64,000 bases of DNA from Marinospirillum celere (GTDB lineage Bacteria > Pseudomonadota > Gammaproteobacteria > Pseudomonadales > Halomonadaceae), in NCBI RefSeq assembly GCF_900112235.1, contig NZ_FOLH01000001.1, positions 62,001-126,000 of the forward strand, read 5' to 3'. Below are positions 37,575-46,579 of this stretch, piece by piece. The notes beneath the pieces are model-generated. The model was not told the origin of the DNA. It saw nothing but the letters and a program-made list of their open reading frames with translations, and searched no databases. The position numbers were made by a program, and so were the translations under genes. Every line of letters begins with the position of its first letter. Position 1 is the first letter of the stretch.

Positions 37575-37733
37575 TTCAACGCTAAAGAATTTGAAACACT
37601 TGCCCATGGTGAACGCTTGCTTGAACTGGGGTGTGAGCTGGCTCAGGATTATGGGATTGCCCGGCTCTTGCCCGCTGAACAACTGTTAGAATGGACACGG
37701 CGTTGGCAGCAAGAGCCACAGTGGACAAGTTAA
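37575..37733 (+). pseudogene. Possible small-gene remnant lacking a start codon
   Basis: A frame of 52 codons runs from just after a TAA (37572-37574) to a TAA at 37731-37733 and reads like real protein: EFETLAHGERLLELGCEL, then AQDYGIARLLPAEQLLEWTR and RWQQEP. It is helical, with codon use like its neighbours, but has no in-frame ATG or GTG; the only usual alternative is TTG at 37617, with a weak ribosome site. It fills the 177-base gap between the glycosyltransferase and the phospholipase gene, whose ribosome site overlaps its stop. It may be a decayed or frameshifted small gene, or use a rare start. I do not recognise the family. Confidence 0.4.
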
Positions 37734-37744
37734 GGACCCTTTAA

Positions 37745-38761
37745 ATGACGTTTCGCTTTCTTCTGGCACTTCTTTTGTGTTGGCCGCTTTGGGTGGCTGC
37801 AGAGGAGTCTTCTGAATCTCAAGGCCCTGATACTGAGGAAGCTGCGACTGCTGATCAGGCTGAAGATCTGCGTAGTCGCATTTCAGAGTATCAGCTATTG
37901 TTGCGTGAAACCCTGGTGGAATACAGCCAGTTGGTTAGAGATTACGAATTCGAATATCAGGAAACCAGCTTGGAAAGGCGTCTCAATCAGGAGCGTCAGC
38001 TAGCAGCTAATCCCTTCTCTTTTACTCCACACAGACGCAACTATATCCTTCCTGCTAGCTATTCAAGCAACCCCAATCAGGAGCGCTTTGAGTATATTCA
38101 AGAAAATACGGACCTGGACCCGGTAGAAATCAAGTTTCAGTTGAGTGTCAAAGTCCCTTTAATGGAAGATTTGTTTGATAATCGCGGCAGTATTCACTTT
38201 GCCTATACTCAGACTTCCTGGTGGCAGGCCTACAACAATGATGCTTCCAAGCCCTTCCGGGAAACCAACTATACCCCTGAAATCTTTTTTACCTATGCCA
38301 ATGGAACCCGCTTTCTCGGCTTGAACAATAACTGGAACCGTTTTGGGTACGCGCATCAATCCAATGGCCGCACCGAACCTCAGTCCCGTAGCTGGAATTA
38401 TTTATATGTCAGCTCAGTTCTGTCGCGGGGTAACTGGATGCTGGAAGCGACACCGCGCATTAAACTGCCAAGATTTCGGGGTGAAGACGATAATCCTGAT
38501 TTGGAAGATTATATTGGCTATCTGGATTTGAGTTTGGCCTACACCCGTTCCAGGCATGAATATGTGCTAACTCTCAAGGGCAATCCCCAGACTGAAAAGG
38601 CAGGCGCTCAATTGGATTGGTCTTTTCCGGTGTATGGGCGTTTACGAGGTCTGATACAGGGTTATGCCGGCTATGGCGAAAGCCTGATTGACTATGACCA
38701 CGAGAATTATCGGATTAGTATTGGCTTTCAGTTTACCAATCAGCTCTTTGGTGATTACTAG
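37745..38761 (+). CDS. pldA: Outer-membrane phospholipase A (OMPLA)
   Basis: 338 residues. A signal peptide (FLLALLLCWPLWVAAEE) leads into an acidic, helical region (about 20-90) not found in the E. coli enzyme, then the 12-strand beta barrel. The catalytic block FGYAHQSNGRTEPQSRSWN gives His204, Ser206 and Asn218, spaced as His142, Ser144 and Asn156 of E. coli OMPLA. QTSWWQAYN is another family signature. It hydrolyses phospholipids in the outer leaflet after membrane damage, as a calcium-dependent dimer. AAGGA lies nine bases before the ATG. The N-terminal extension makes it longer than the usual 270-290 residues. Confidence 0.93.
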   Translation: MTFRFLLALLLCWPLWVAAEESSESQGPDTEEAATADQAEDLRSRISEYQLLLRETLVEYSQLVRDYEFEYQETSLERRLNQERQLAANPFSFTPHRRNYILPASYSSNPNQERFEYIQENTDLDPVEIKFQLSVKVPLMEDLFDNRGSIHFAYTQTSWWQAYNNDASKPFRETNYTPEIFFTYANGTRFLGLNNNWNRFGYAHQSNGRTEPQSRSWNYLYVSSVLSRGNWMLEATPRIKLPRFRGEDDNPDLEDYIGYLDLSLAYTRSRHEYVLTLKGNPQTEKAGAQLDWSFPVYGRLRGLIQGYAGYGESLIDYDHENYRISIGFQFTNQLFGDY

Positions 38762-38766
38762 TTTTT

Positions 38767-39381
38767 CTACAGGGTCACCACTCTGAGTGCCAACAACAAT
38801 AACAATACCCCCGTAATACGGTTGATCCAGAGAGCATGCCGCTGTAACCAGGGGAGTACCAGGGAGTGGGAAAGCCCGTAGGCGACCAGCAGATACCAGC
38901 CGGTATCAATCATCCAGGCCGTGGCTGCCAGAATGAGTTTACCTTCCAGAGCCTGCCCGGGCTGAAGGAACTGAGCAAAGAGGGCGACAAAAAAGATGGC
39001 AATTTTGGGATTAAGAAAAGCCACCAAAAAGCCATCTCTAATGGCGGCCAGTAAGGAGCCTTCACCCAAGCCTTGCGGTGTTTGTAGCTGCCCGGAACCG
39101 GCGGCACTTAGTGCTTTCCAGCCCAACCAAGCCAGGTAGGCAGCGCCTGCATAGGTGAGCAGGCTGAAAACCAGTGGCTGCTCGGCCAGGAGATGACCCA
39201 AGCCGAGTACGACCAAGAGGGCATAGAGGCCAACCCCGGCACCATGCGATAGGGCCGCCAGCATGCCTTGCCAGCGCGACCCTTCCAGAGTATGTCTTAA
39301 TACCATCGCCAAGCTGGGGCCGGGGGAAACAGCACCCAGCAGGCAGATACTGGCGACAGACAACCAGGCAGCAAAAGTCAT
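38767..39381 (-). CDS. LysE/RhtB-family amino acid exporter
   Basis: 204 residues with six hydrophobic helices. The signature GAVSPGPSLAMVLRHTLEGS with the conserved PGP, and FLVAFLNPKIAIFFVALFAQ, identify the LysE superfamily. It would export amino acids or related compounds; which one is unclear. It ends six bases from the convergent pldA gene and starts 19 bases downstream of rnb on the same strand. Confidence 0.9.
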   Translation of the reverse strand: MTFAAWLSVASICLLGAVSPGPSLAMVLRHTLEGSRWQGMLAALSHGAGVGLYALLVVLGLGHLLAEQPLVFSLLTYAGAAYLAWLGWKALSAAGSGQLQTPQGLGEGSLLAAIRDGFLVAFLNPKIAIFFVALFAQFLQPGQALEGKLILAATAWMIDTGWYLLVAYGLSHSLVLPWLQRHALWINRITGVLLLLLALRVVTL

Positions 39382-39400
39382 TGTTAGATAGCTTCCAAAA

Positions 39401-41383
39401 TTAAGCAGCCGGACGGGCGATCAGATTACGCTCATCGACACGAACTTCGCTGAGCTCAACCTGGATTTCATCGGTCAGTCGGTAAATCACTTCGTCCTTC
39501 AAGAGGATCCAGCCATGCTCAGCATCACAGGTGAGCTCATCCTTGTTGCTGTGAATACTGGAAGCGGGCACAAAGACTACCGCGCCGTTAGCCAGCAATT
39601 TGGCTCTCAAACCACCCCGGTTAATGCTGATAATTTGCGCCTGAAAGCGTTCACCGACTTTAGGCTCTAAGAAGCGGGCATAAAGCCAGTCTTTAACATC
39701 TCTTTCCGCCATGCGATTGATTTTGCGTGCGGCGGTCAACTCTTCGGTGAGTTCAGGTTCCAGGTGTGGCGGTTGAGATTGGGCCAGCACAGACTTGATC
39801 AAGCGGTGGTTGATGAGATCACCATATTTGCGAATGGGCGAGGTCCAGGTGGCATAGCTTTCAAAGCCCAGGCCAAAGTGAGGTCCGGGTTGCGTGGACA
39901 GCAGGGAAAAGCCCTGGTGTTTACGAAGCCGCGAATCCAGCCAACCGGAAGGCAGATCATCCAGCGCCAAACGCAGGTGGCGGAAACCCGCCAGGGTGTC
40001 CAGATTTTCAGCAGTGAAGGCTTCCTCATGGTAGGCCAGGCCCTGCTCCTCGATTAGCTTGAGGGCATTGGCGACCTTCTCAGGATCAAAACCCTGATGC
40101 ACATTGTAAATACCCTGGCCTATTTCACGGGCCAGAAAGTCTGCTGCGGCAACATTGGCCAGCAGCATGGCTTCTTCAACCATTTTATGAGCCAGGCGTC
40201 TTTCTTCCACCTCGATGTCGGTGACCCGACCCTCACCATCAAGAATAAAGCGGTAATCCGGTTGGTCTTTAAAGACCAGCGCATTGTCATGCCGCCACTG
40301 CAAGCGCTGTTCAGCAAAGGCTTTCAGGTGTTTGAGTTGTTCGCCAATCACATTATTTTCTGGCTGCCAGTCTCCCTGGCCTTCCAGCCAGTTGGAGACT
40401 TCCTGATAATCCAGCTTGGCTTGAGATTGAATCCAACCTGCCTTGAATTCAGTGGTTTCCAGCAACTTGCCTTCTGCATCCAGGTTTAGGGTAGCGACTA
40501 GGGCCGGACGTTTTTCACCCGCTTTCAGTGAGCAGAGATCGTCAGAAAGCTGTTTGGGTAGCATGGTCACGGTGCGTGCAGGCAGGTAGAGGGTAAAGGC
40601 CCGCGCCTTGGCTTCGATATCCGCAGCACTGCCTTCGGGTACATAGGCGGAAGGGTCAGCGATAGCCACTTGCAGCTGCCAGCCGCCTTCAGTGCGCGGC
40701 GTAATGCTAAGCGCATCATCCATATCCTTGGTGGAAGCACTGTCGATGGTGAAGAAGGGAATGTTGGTCAGGTCTTCCCGTACCAGGCCTTCAAGGTCGG
40801 TCAGGGTCCAGTCTTCTTCGATGACTGGCTGCTCATGGGGTAGGGCATGACGCGCCAAAATCACCCACCAGGGGGCGTAGTGATCGTCCTTTTTGGCAAC
40901 CAGCTCAGTGACTTCAATAAAAAAACTGTTGTCCTTGGGTTTTAGGGGGTGGCGTTCCAGGTGGGCAACAACCCAATCACCATCTTCCAGGTCTTGCTCA
41001 TTGAGCCCGGATACGCACTTGCCTTTCAGCGCCAGGTTAAAGTTGGGTTGGTCGGGCACTACTGCTAATCTGCCTTTGATCTTCTGAACGCGACCGATAA
41101 AACGGCCAAGCCCGGCTTCCAGCAGTTCCTCAGGCTCAGCGACTTCACGTTTTTCGCCCTTGCGGTCTGCTTCTTCATGCAGGATAGCTTTGACTTGATC
41201 GCCATTGAGCACCTGTTTCATATAGGGGGGCGGAATAAAATAGCGCTCGCCCTTGTCGGTTTCCAAAAAGCCAAAGCCTTTATCCGTGGCTTTAATGCGA
41301 CCTTCAACGCGAGGTGTGGATTCGCGCAATTGACCTTTGAGCTGGGCAAGAAGGTCATTGTTTTTCAGTAGTGCGTTTTGCAT
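39401..41383 (-). CDS. rnb: Exoribonuclease II (RNase II)
   Basis: 660 residues, close to E. coli RNase II (644) throughout and lacking the long tails of RNase R. Cold-shock-like domains open the protein (VEGRIKATDKGFGFLETDKG, YFIPPPYMKQVLNGD). The RNB catalytic core holds the metal-binding aspartates in FTIDSASTKDMDDALSI, followed by LYLPARTVTMLPKQLSDDLC, the SYATWTSPIRKYGDLINHR motif, and a C-terminal S1 domain (RFQAQIISINRGGLRAKL). It degrades single-stranded RNA processively from the 3' end. It begins four bases after a small membrane protein gene and is probably cotranscribed with it. Confidence 0.95.
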   Translation of the reverse strand: MQNALLKNNDLLAQLKGQLRESTPRVEGRIKATDKGFGFLETDKGERYFIPPPYMKQVLNGDQVKAILHEEADRKGEKREVAEPEELLEAGLGRFIGRVQKIKGRLAVVPDQPNFNLALKGKCVSGLNEQDLEDGDWVVAHLERHPLKPKDNSFFIEVTELVAKKDDHYAPWWVILARHALPHEQPVIEEDWTLTDLEGLVREDLTNIPFFTIDSASTKDMDDALSITPRTEGGWQLQVAIADPSAYVPEGSAADIEAKARAFTLYLPARTVTMLPKQLSDDLCSLKAGEKRPALVATLNLDAEGKLLETTEFKAGWIQSQAKLDYQEVSNWLEGQGDWQPENNVIGEQLKHLKAFAEQRLQWRHDNALVFKDQPDYRFILDGEGRVTDIEVEERRLAHKMVEEAMLLANVAAADFLAREIGQGIYNVHQGFDPEKVANALKLIEEQGLAYHEEAFTAENLDTLAGFRHLRLALDDLPSGWLDSRLRKHQGFSLLSTQPGPHFGLGFESYATWTSPIRKYGDLINHRLIKSVLAQSQPPHLEPELTEELTAARKINRMAERDVKDWLYARFLEPKVGERFQAQIISINRGGLRAKLLANGAVVFVPASSIHSNKDELTCDAEHGWILLKDEVIYRLTDEIQVELSEVRVDERNLIARPAA

Positions 41384-41387
41384 GCAA

Positions 41388-41618
41388 TCAGTCTCTTGTC
41401 GGTTCCCGATCGGGAATCATGTATTCCTGGATTTGTTGTTGGCGCAGTTCACTGGGACTGGGGCCGATGAAGTGCCCGTACCATACCGGGCTGGTGGCCA
41501 CCAAAAAACCAAGGACTGCCATGCTGGTGCCCAGCAGTTTACGTTTGGGGCGCAGGTTGAGGCCAAGGATAACGATGGCCAAACCGATGAAGTGCAAAAA
41601 GAAAATGCTGGGTGCCAT
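41388..41618 (-). CDS. Small two-helix membrane protein
   Basis: 76 residues. Two hydrophobic helices (about 3-20 and 30-47) are followed by a polar tail ending in MIPDREPTRD. AGGAAG precedes the ATG, and the four-base gap to rnb supports a real gene in the same transcript. I do not recognise the family and give no function. Confidence 0.7.
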   Translation of the reverse strand: MAPSIFFLHFIGLAIVILGLNLRPKRKLLGTSMAVLGFLVATSPVWYGHFIGPSPSELRQQQIQEYMIPDREPTRD

Positions 41619-41726
41619 AACGCTTCCTGAAGTTGTTGGCGGTAAGACTCAAGAGTAAACTGGCATTTTAACTTAGAAATAGCCGGTTAACTATGTTGCT
41701 TTTCTAGCCCAGGAGTGCCTAGTCCT

Positions 41727-42560
41727 ATGATGCATCCAAGAAGTTTTTCCCACCTGGATGCTGCTGTTACCCTGACAGCAGTGCAGATGAATACCAGTGA
41801 TGACTGGCAGGGCAACCTGGCGACTGCCGAGAAACTGATTACTCAAGCGGCTGAAGCCGGTGCCCAACTGGTTGCTTTGCCGGAGTTTTTTCCCTTACTG
41901 AGCAAAAAACTGGAAGATCGCCTGGCCTTGGCTGAAGAAGAAGGGCAGGGGCCTTTACAGGAGGCCTTGTCAGCCCTGGCTGCTCGCTTGGGAATTTGGT
42001 TGGTGGCTGGCAGCCTGCCGTTAAAAACCTATGTTGAAGACAAAACAACCAACACCTGTCTGGTTTATGGTCCCGATGGCCGCCAGGTTGTACGTTACGA
42101 CAAAATTCATTTGTTTGGCTTTCGAAAAGGTGATGAAAGCTATAACGAAAGCGCGACCTTTGTACCTGGCGATCAGCCGGTGACCTTTGATACCCCTTTT
42201 GGCCGAGTCGGTTTGGCGATTTGCTATGACCTGCGTTTTCCTGAACTTTTCCGTGCCTTGCATCAAGTGGATGTGCTAGTTGTCCCTTCAGCCTTTACGG
42301 TGCCTACCGGGCAGGCGCATTGGGAGCTGCTATTAAGGGCCAGAGCAGTTGAAAATCAGTGTTATGTTCTGGCACCTGCTCAGGTCGGAAGCCACGCCGA
42401 TGGCCGTAAAACCTGGGGCCATAGCCTCTTAATTGACCCCTGGGGCGAGGTTATGTCCTGTTTGCCCGAAGGGGAAGGCTTGGTCAGTGGTGAGCTAAAT
42501 GCCCAGCGGCTGGCTGAAATACGCCGCCAGCTACCGGCCTTGAATCACCGTCGACTTTGA
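41727..42560 (+). CDS. Carbon-nitrogen hydrolase (Nit1-type deaminated glutathione amidase)
   Basis: 277 residues of the nitrilase superfamily with the Glu-Lys-Cys triad in LVALPEFFP, RYDKIHLFGF and LAICYDLRFPELFR. The pattern DKIHLF...E...F.PG and the C-terminal WGHSLLIDPWGEV fit the Nit1/omega-amidase group, which repairs deaminated glutathione or related amides. ATG 41727 has AGGAG 11 bases upstream; a GTG at 41715 overlaps that site. The last 30 bases overlap the convergent DUF488 gene. Confidence 0.9.
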   Translation: MMHPRSFSHLDAAVTLTAVQMNTSDDWQGNLATAEKLITQAAEAGAQLVALPEFFPLLSKKLEDRLALAEEEGQGPLQEALSALAARLGIWLVAGSLPLKTYVEDKTTNTCLVYGPDGRQVVRYDKIHLFGFRKGDESYNESATFVPGDQPVTFDTPFGRVGLAICYDLRFPELFRALHQVDVLVVPSAFTVPTGQAHWELLLRARAVENQCYVLAPAQVGSHADGRKTWGHSLLIDPWGEVMSCLPEGEGLVSGELNAQRLAEIRRQLPALNHRRL

Positions 42561-42935
42561 TTCTTCGCTAATTTCCTGGTCATGCCACAGTTCCAGGGAT
42601 TCACGCAACAAAGAGACGTGGCTCTGTTCCGGTTCTCTTTCCAGAGCCAACAGAGTCACCTTGCCTTTCTCAGCCAGGCTTTTCAGCGAGCGTAGTCGCT
42701 CAGGGTGGGTATAGAGTTCATTACGATAAAGTCGGGCAAAATCCTTCCAATTGATTTCGCCTTGTGAATATTGGCGCTTAAGGGCGCTACTGGGTGCGGT
42801 ATCCCGCCACCAGTGATCAACACCCAACTCATCTCTATCCCGTCCATAAGGCCATAGACGATCGACTAAAATGCGGATACCGTCATCTTCTTCTCGGGGC
42901 GCATAGATCCATTTAACAAAAATTGGGTATTTCAT
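42531..42935 (-). CDS. DUF488 family protein (YeaO-like)
   Basis: 134 residues. The family pattern RILVDRLWPYGRDRDELGVD followed by HWWRDTAPSSALKRQY is evident, as is the central ALEREPEQSHV stretch. Biochemical function is unknown. It is convergent and overlapping with the nitrilase gene and divergent from the DUF1266 gene. Confidence 0.88.
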   Translation of the reverse strand: MKYPIFVKWIYAPREEDDGIRILVDRLWPYGRDRDELGVDHWWRDTAPSSALKRQYSQGEINWKDFARLYRNELYTHPERLRSLKSLAEKGKVTLLALEREPEQSHVSLLRESLELWHDQEISEESKSTVIQGR

Positions 42936-43037
42936 GGTCTTTTTCCGTGATTCTTCAGTGAAGGCCGCGTCTCACTCAGTTAGAATAGACAGCTTTTCTG
43001 CTGGCTGTTAAGTCTTTAATTCCCCTGGGGGTAGTGT

Positions 43038-45488
43038 TTGTCTGTTTCCTTGTCCACCTGGTTAAGTCCTCTTTTGCACTTGTCTCAGGATGATCGTGAG
43101 AACGCCGAGATTTTGGCTGAACTCCGCCTGAGCCAGTTGGCAGATGCCTATGCTTTTTTGTACCAAGCCTGGCAGGATAAGACTGCCAATAAACTGCTAA
43201 CCAGTATACAGGTTATCGCTTCCCTGGAGCGATTGCACTGGTTGGAAGCAAATGAAAGCCAGGCTTGGTTGGCACTCTTTGCACAGCGCTTGCAGCAGAT
43301 ATGTCCCGATATCGGCAGCCTCTTCAATGAACTTGAGGCCAGTGGCTACCCTGAATTACGTTTGGCGTTACTGCGAGAAGCCCAACTGGATTGTTGGTCA
43401 GAGCCTTTGGATGTTCCCTGGGTGCTGCGACCGGATCAACGTCATTTACCCCCTGAGCTGCAAGTGCGTTCCACCCCTCTGGGTTATGCTCTGGCAGTGC
43501 GCTCGTCCAGCTTTGTTGTGTATCGACAGCCCTTGAAGGATGCCGCCTATTTGCGGGAGCGTTTTTGGCCGGATGTGCAAGCCACGCTGAATAACTATTG
43601 GCAGGTGCATAATGCCAGTGACTGTCAGCAATTAATCTATTGGTTGGGTGGTCAAGGCCAGCGTTATGCCTGGCAGCTGGATTTTGAATGGTTAAAAACA
43701 GCTTCAGACGAAGAACGTCTGGAGTGGCGACAAGAACTGCCTGAAGGCATGGAAAACTATGCCGAGCTGATGGAAGAAAGTGTTGGCTCCGGCCTGGAAA
43801 CCCTGGACGTGGCAGCCTGGGACTGGGTGCGCATGGCGGACCTGGCTTTGGCAGGCTATCTGGCGGGCTATTTTACCGCAACTGAATGGCGAAGCTTTGC
43901 TTTGGTTGCGCTTTGGCTACTGCGTAGCCGTTATGGCTCCTGGGAAGAGGTGGCTGCCAGTTATTTGCAAGGCTATCGTTTTTGGCAGACTCAGGCTGAT
44001 TTTACTCTGAGCCCTGAGTTGGAAACGACCTGGCAACAGCTACTGACACTGCCTTTTTCACCTATGCAGCAGTTGGATTGGCAGGCATTGTCTTTGGATC
44101 ATCCGGATTTTCGGGATGCTTTGAGTCATTATTCAAAACGTTTGGATGATCCGCTGATGCTGGCCAGCCTTCTTGCCAGCTTACGGGATGATGTGAGCCT
44201 ACTAACAGGTCTGGCTGTGGATGACCTGCCGGAGAGTCGCCGTCACGAGGCCAGAGACTATCTTTTTGCGGGTCTGGATATTCACCCGGATGAGAAATTG
44301 ACGCCTACTCTGGCGCGCTTTTGGCAACCTGGACGCGTCCATCATTATGACCAACTGGCACTGAACTGCCGGGTTGGTAAAGTTCCGGTTTTACCTGCCA
44401 ACCTGGCTGCCGTCGATGAGGTTTGGGAAGCCTGGCAAGAGCAGTCTCCGCTGCTGGCCGATCAGGTTAAGCATCCTGCCGGTATCGTGATGGCAGAGAA
44501 GTATGCGTTTTATCTGGTTAAAGCCTTGGAGACAGGGCACTACTCGCTGAAAGAAATTGAGCAGCTGGCCTTGGCTTTAAAAGAATACTTAAGCTGGCAT
44601 TATCCTTCCGCTCAGGCTCTGGTAGAAGCCTGGTTGGGCTGGGATGAAGTGCTGAGTTTGAGTGGTGAAGAAAAGCCGCTGCTTGCTGAGCTGGCTTGGC
44701 ATCTTAAGGATCCAGGAAGTCTGTTTCGCTTTTTACCCTGGAAACGGCCACCAGTACGCTTTACTGAACCCGGCAAGGCGGTTAGCGAAGCGGATTTAGC
44801 GACTCTGAATCTGGTAGGGCCTTTAACCGGTATTCATTGGTCCTGGCCGGAAAAACTGCCTCAGCACCCGCGTCAGGAATTAAGAAATCTGCTTCAGGAA
44901 ACCCATCTTTTTCAGGATGCTGAAGATCTGACTGATTTTCTCAATCATCTGTTGCTTGCCGGAGATCGTCAGGAATACATGATTGCCTTTTCTCCCTTTA
45001 CCCTGAATAGCGAACGCCTGGATATGGAAATCGAAATCCAGGAACAGGATGAACGGGATGAAGAACAAGAAGCCTACTACCAGCGACTGCTAAGAGTGAA
45101 AAATAATGCGCTGGGCATCAATGATTTGGATTTGACTGCCTGGGACATGGCGCAATTGGTTGACTTGGCAGTTGCTGGCTATCAGGTAGACTGGCTGGAT
45201 GAAGAAGCTCTGCAACAGTGGCTGGCCAAAGTCCGTAAACAAATTACCAGTGAATACCATGGCTGGGCAGACTTTGCCCAGGCACTGCTGGCGGGCTACA
45301 ACTTTTTTATGAATGAAACCGAAAACCGGGATGAGTTACTGGATATTTTTAGTCAGCGCCTACTCAGCTTGCTGGTCGCTGTCCCGGCTCAGGCTGGGCT
45401 TTGGTACACTCTGGCCTGGCCGGGAGAGAAGCAGGGGAGCTGGAATCAGTCAGCAACCAGCTTAACTGGAAAAAGGCGGTTGCACTGA
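43038..45488 (+). CDS. Large protein with two DUF1266-like domains
   Basis: 816 residues, Trp-, Leu- and Gln-rich, with no signal peptide or membrane segment. Two regions share the DUF1266 pattern: about 254-314 (LDVAAWDWVRMADLALAGYL to YLQGYRFW) and about 695-755 (LDLTAWDMAQLVDLAVAGYQ to LLAGYNFF). Each has the AWD core, a GY turn, and a terminal GSW/GWADFA...GY block. The 380 residues between them show no motif I know. The start is TTG at 43038 after a GGGGG stretch; no better start was found. It is a monocistronic unit; function is unknown. Confidence 0.8.
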   Translation: MSVSLSTWLSPLLHLSQDDRENAEILAELRLSQLADAYAFLYQAWQDKTANKLLTSIQVIASLERLHWLEANESQAWLALFAQRLQQICPDIGSLFNELEASGYPELRLALLREAQLDCWSEPLDVPWVLRPDQRHLPPELQVRSTPLGYALAVRSSSFVVYRQPLKDAAYLRERFWPDVQATLNNYWQVHNASDCQQLIYWLGGQGQRYAWQLDFEWLKTASDEERLEWRQELPEGMENYAELMEESVGSGLETLDVAAWDWVRMADLALAGYLAGYFTATEWRSFALVALWLLRSRYGSWEEVAASYLQGYRFWQTQADFTLSPELETTWQQLLTLPFSPMQQLDWQALSLDHPDFRDALSHYSKRLDDPLMLASLLASLRDDVSLLTGLAVDDLPESRRHEARDYLFAGLDIHPDEKLTPTLARFWQPGRVHHYDQLALNCRVGKVPVLPANLAAVDEVWEAWQEQSPLLADQVKHPAGIVMAEKYAFYLVKALETGHYSLKEIEQLALALKEYLSWHYPSAQALVEAWLGWDEVLSLSGEEKPLLAELAWHLKDPGSLFRFLPWKRPPVRFTEPGKAVSEADLATLNLVGPLTGIHWSWPEKLPQHPRQELRNLLQETHLFQDAEDLTDFLNHLLLAGDRQEYMIAFSPFTLNSERLDMEIEIQEQDERDEEQEAYYQRLLRVKNNALGINDLDLTAWDMAQLVDLAVAGYQVDWLDEEALQQWLAKVRKQITSEYHGWADFAQALLAGYNFFMNETENRDELLDIFSQRLLSLLVAVPAQAGLWYTLAWPGEKQGSWNQSATSLTGKRRLH

Positions 45489-45489
45489 T

Positions 45490-46467
45490 TCAGAGGTGAT
45501 CCCTTTGATGCGGCTGCTCCAGATCCAGTTCAGGGCCCAGAGGTACCACGCGGGTCGGATTGATCATATCGTGGCTCTGATAGTAATGGCCTTTGATATG
45601 CTGGAAATCAACCGTTTCCTTCACCCCAGGCCACTGGTAAAGCTCACGCAGATAGCCAGAGAGATTCGGGTAGTCGGCAATACGCTTGAGGTTGCACTTG
45701 AAGTGGCCGACATAGACGGGATCAAAACGAACCAGCGTGGTAAAAAGTCGCCAGTCTGCTTCAGTCACCCGGTCACCTACCAGATAACGCTGCTTGCTCA
45801 GTCGCGTATCCAACCAATCCAAGGCCTTGAATAGAGGAATGACCGCCTCTTCGTAGGCTTGCTGGCTGGTGGCAAAACCCGACTTGTAAACGCCATTGTT
45901 GACCTCGTCATAGACCCGCGCATTGACTCGATCAATTTCTTCGCGCAGTTCTTCAGGGTAGTAGTCCCCTTCCAAAGCGCCGACTTCATCAAAGGCAGAA
46001 TTAAGCATCCGAATAATTTCAGCCGATTCATTACTGACCAGGGTGTTCTGCTTTTTGTCCCAAAGCACAGGCACAGTTACGCGGCCTGAATAGTGGGGGT
46101 CCGCCGTCGTATAAACCTGGTGCATAAACTTAGCTTGATTAACACTGTCCTGGATAACACCGGGCCCATCTTGAAAGGTCCAGCCATTTTCTGCCATGTA
46201 CCAATGCACGACGGAAACACTGAGCATCTCTTCCAGGCCTTTGAGCTTGCGGAAAATCAGCGTCCGATGCGCCCAGGGGCAGGCCAGGGAAACATAAAGA
46301 TGGTAGCGCTCAGGTTCTGCTTTGAACCCGGCTTTACCACTGGGTCCAGCACTTCCGTCAGGGGTTACCCAATTACGAAACTGGCTTTTGGAGCGCTCAA
46401 AGCGCCCACCTGTTGAGTCCGTGTCATACCACTGGTCATGCCATTGGCCTTCAACAAGAAGTCCCAT
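45490..46467 (-). CDS. yqjG: Glutathionyl-hydroquinone reductase (Xi-class GST, YqjG-like)
   Basis: 325 residues. The catalytic cysteine is Cys63 in SLACPWAHRTLIFRKLKG, followed by VPVLWDKKQNTLVSNESAEI, typical of the Xi-class enzymes that remove glutathione from glutathionyl-hydroquinones. The all-helical C-terminal GST domain has DWLDTRLSKQRYLVGDRVTE. GGAGG is close to the ATG. The stop is one base from that of the convergent DUF1266 gene. Confidence 0.93.
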   Translation of the reverse strand: MGLLVEGQWHDQWYDTDSTGGRFERSKSQFRNWVTPDGSAGPSGKAGFKAEPERYHLYVSLACPWAHRTLIFRKLKGLEEMLSVSVVHWYMAENGWTFQDGPGVIQDSVNQAKFMHQVYTTADPHYSGRVTVPVLWDKKQNTLVSNESAEIIRMLNSAFDEVGALEGDYYPEELREEIDRVNARVYDEVNNGVYKSGFATSQQAYEEAVIPLFKALDWLDTRLSKQRYLVGDRVTEADWRLFTTLVRFDPVYVGHFKCNLKRIADYPNLSGYLRELYQWPGVKETVDFQHIKGHYYQSHDMINPTRVVPLGPELDLEQPHQRDHL

Positions 46468-46579
46468 ATTACCTCCGATCGCTAGAAAATTTTCTCCAGT
46501 ATAGGGTAAAACACAACGGTCGACAGGTTTTGATGTCTCGTGTATAAGCAGTCAACCTTAACAATTAAAGGCTTAGGTG

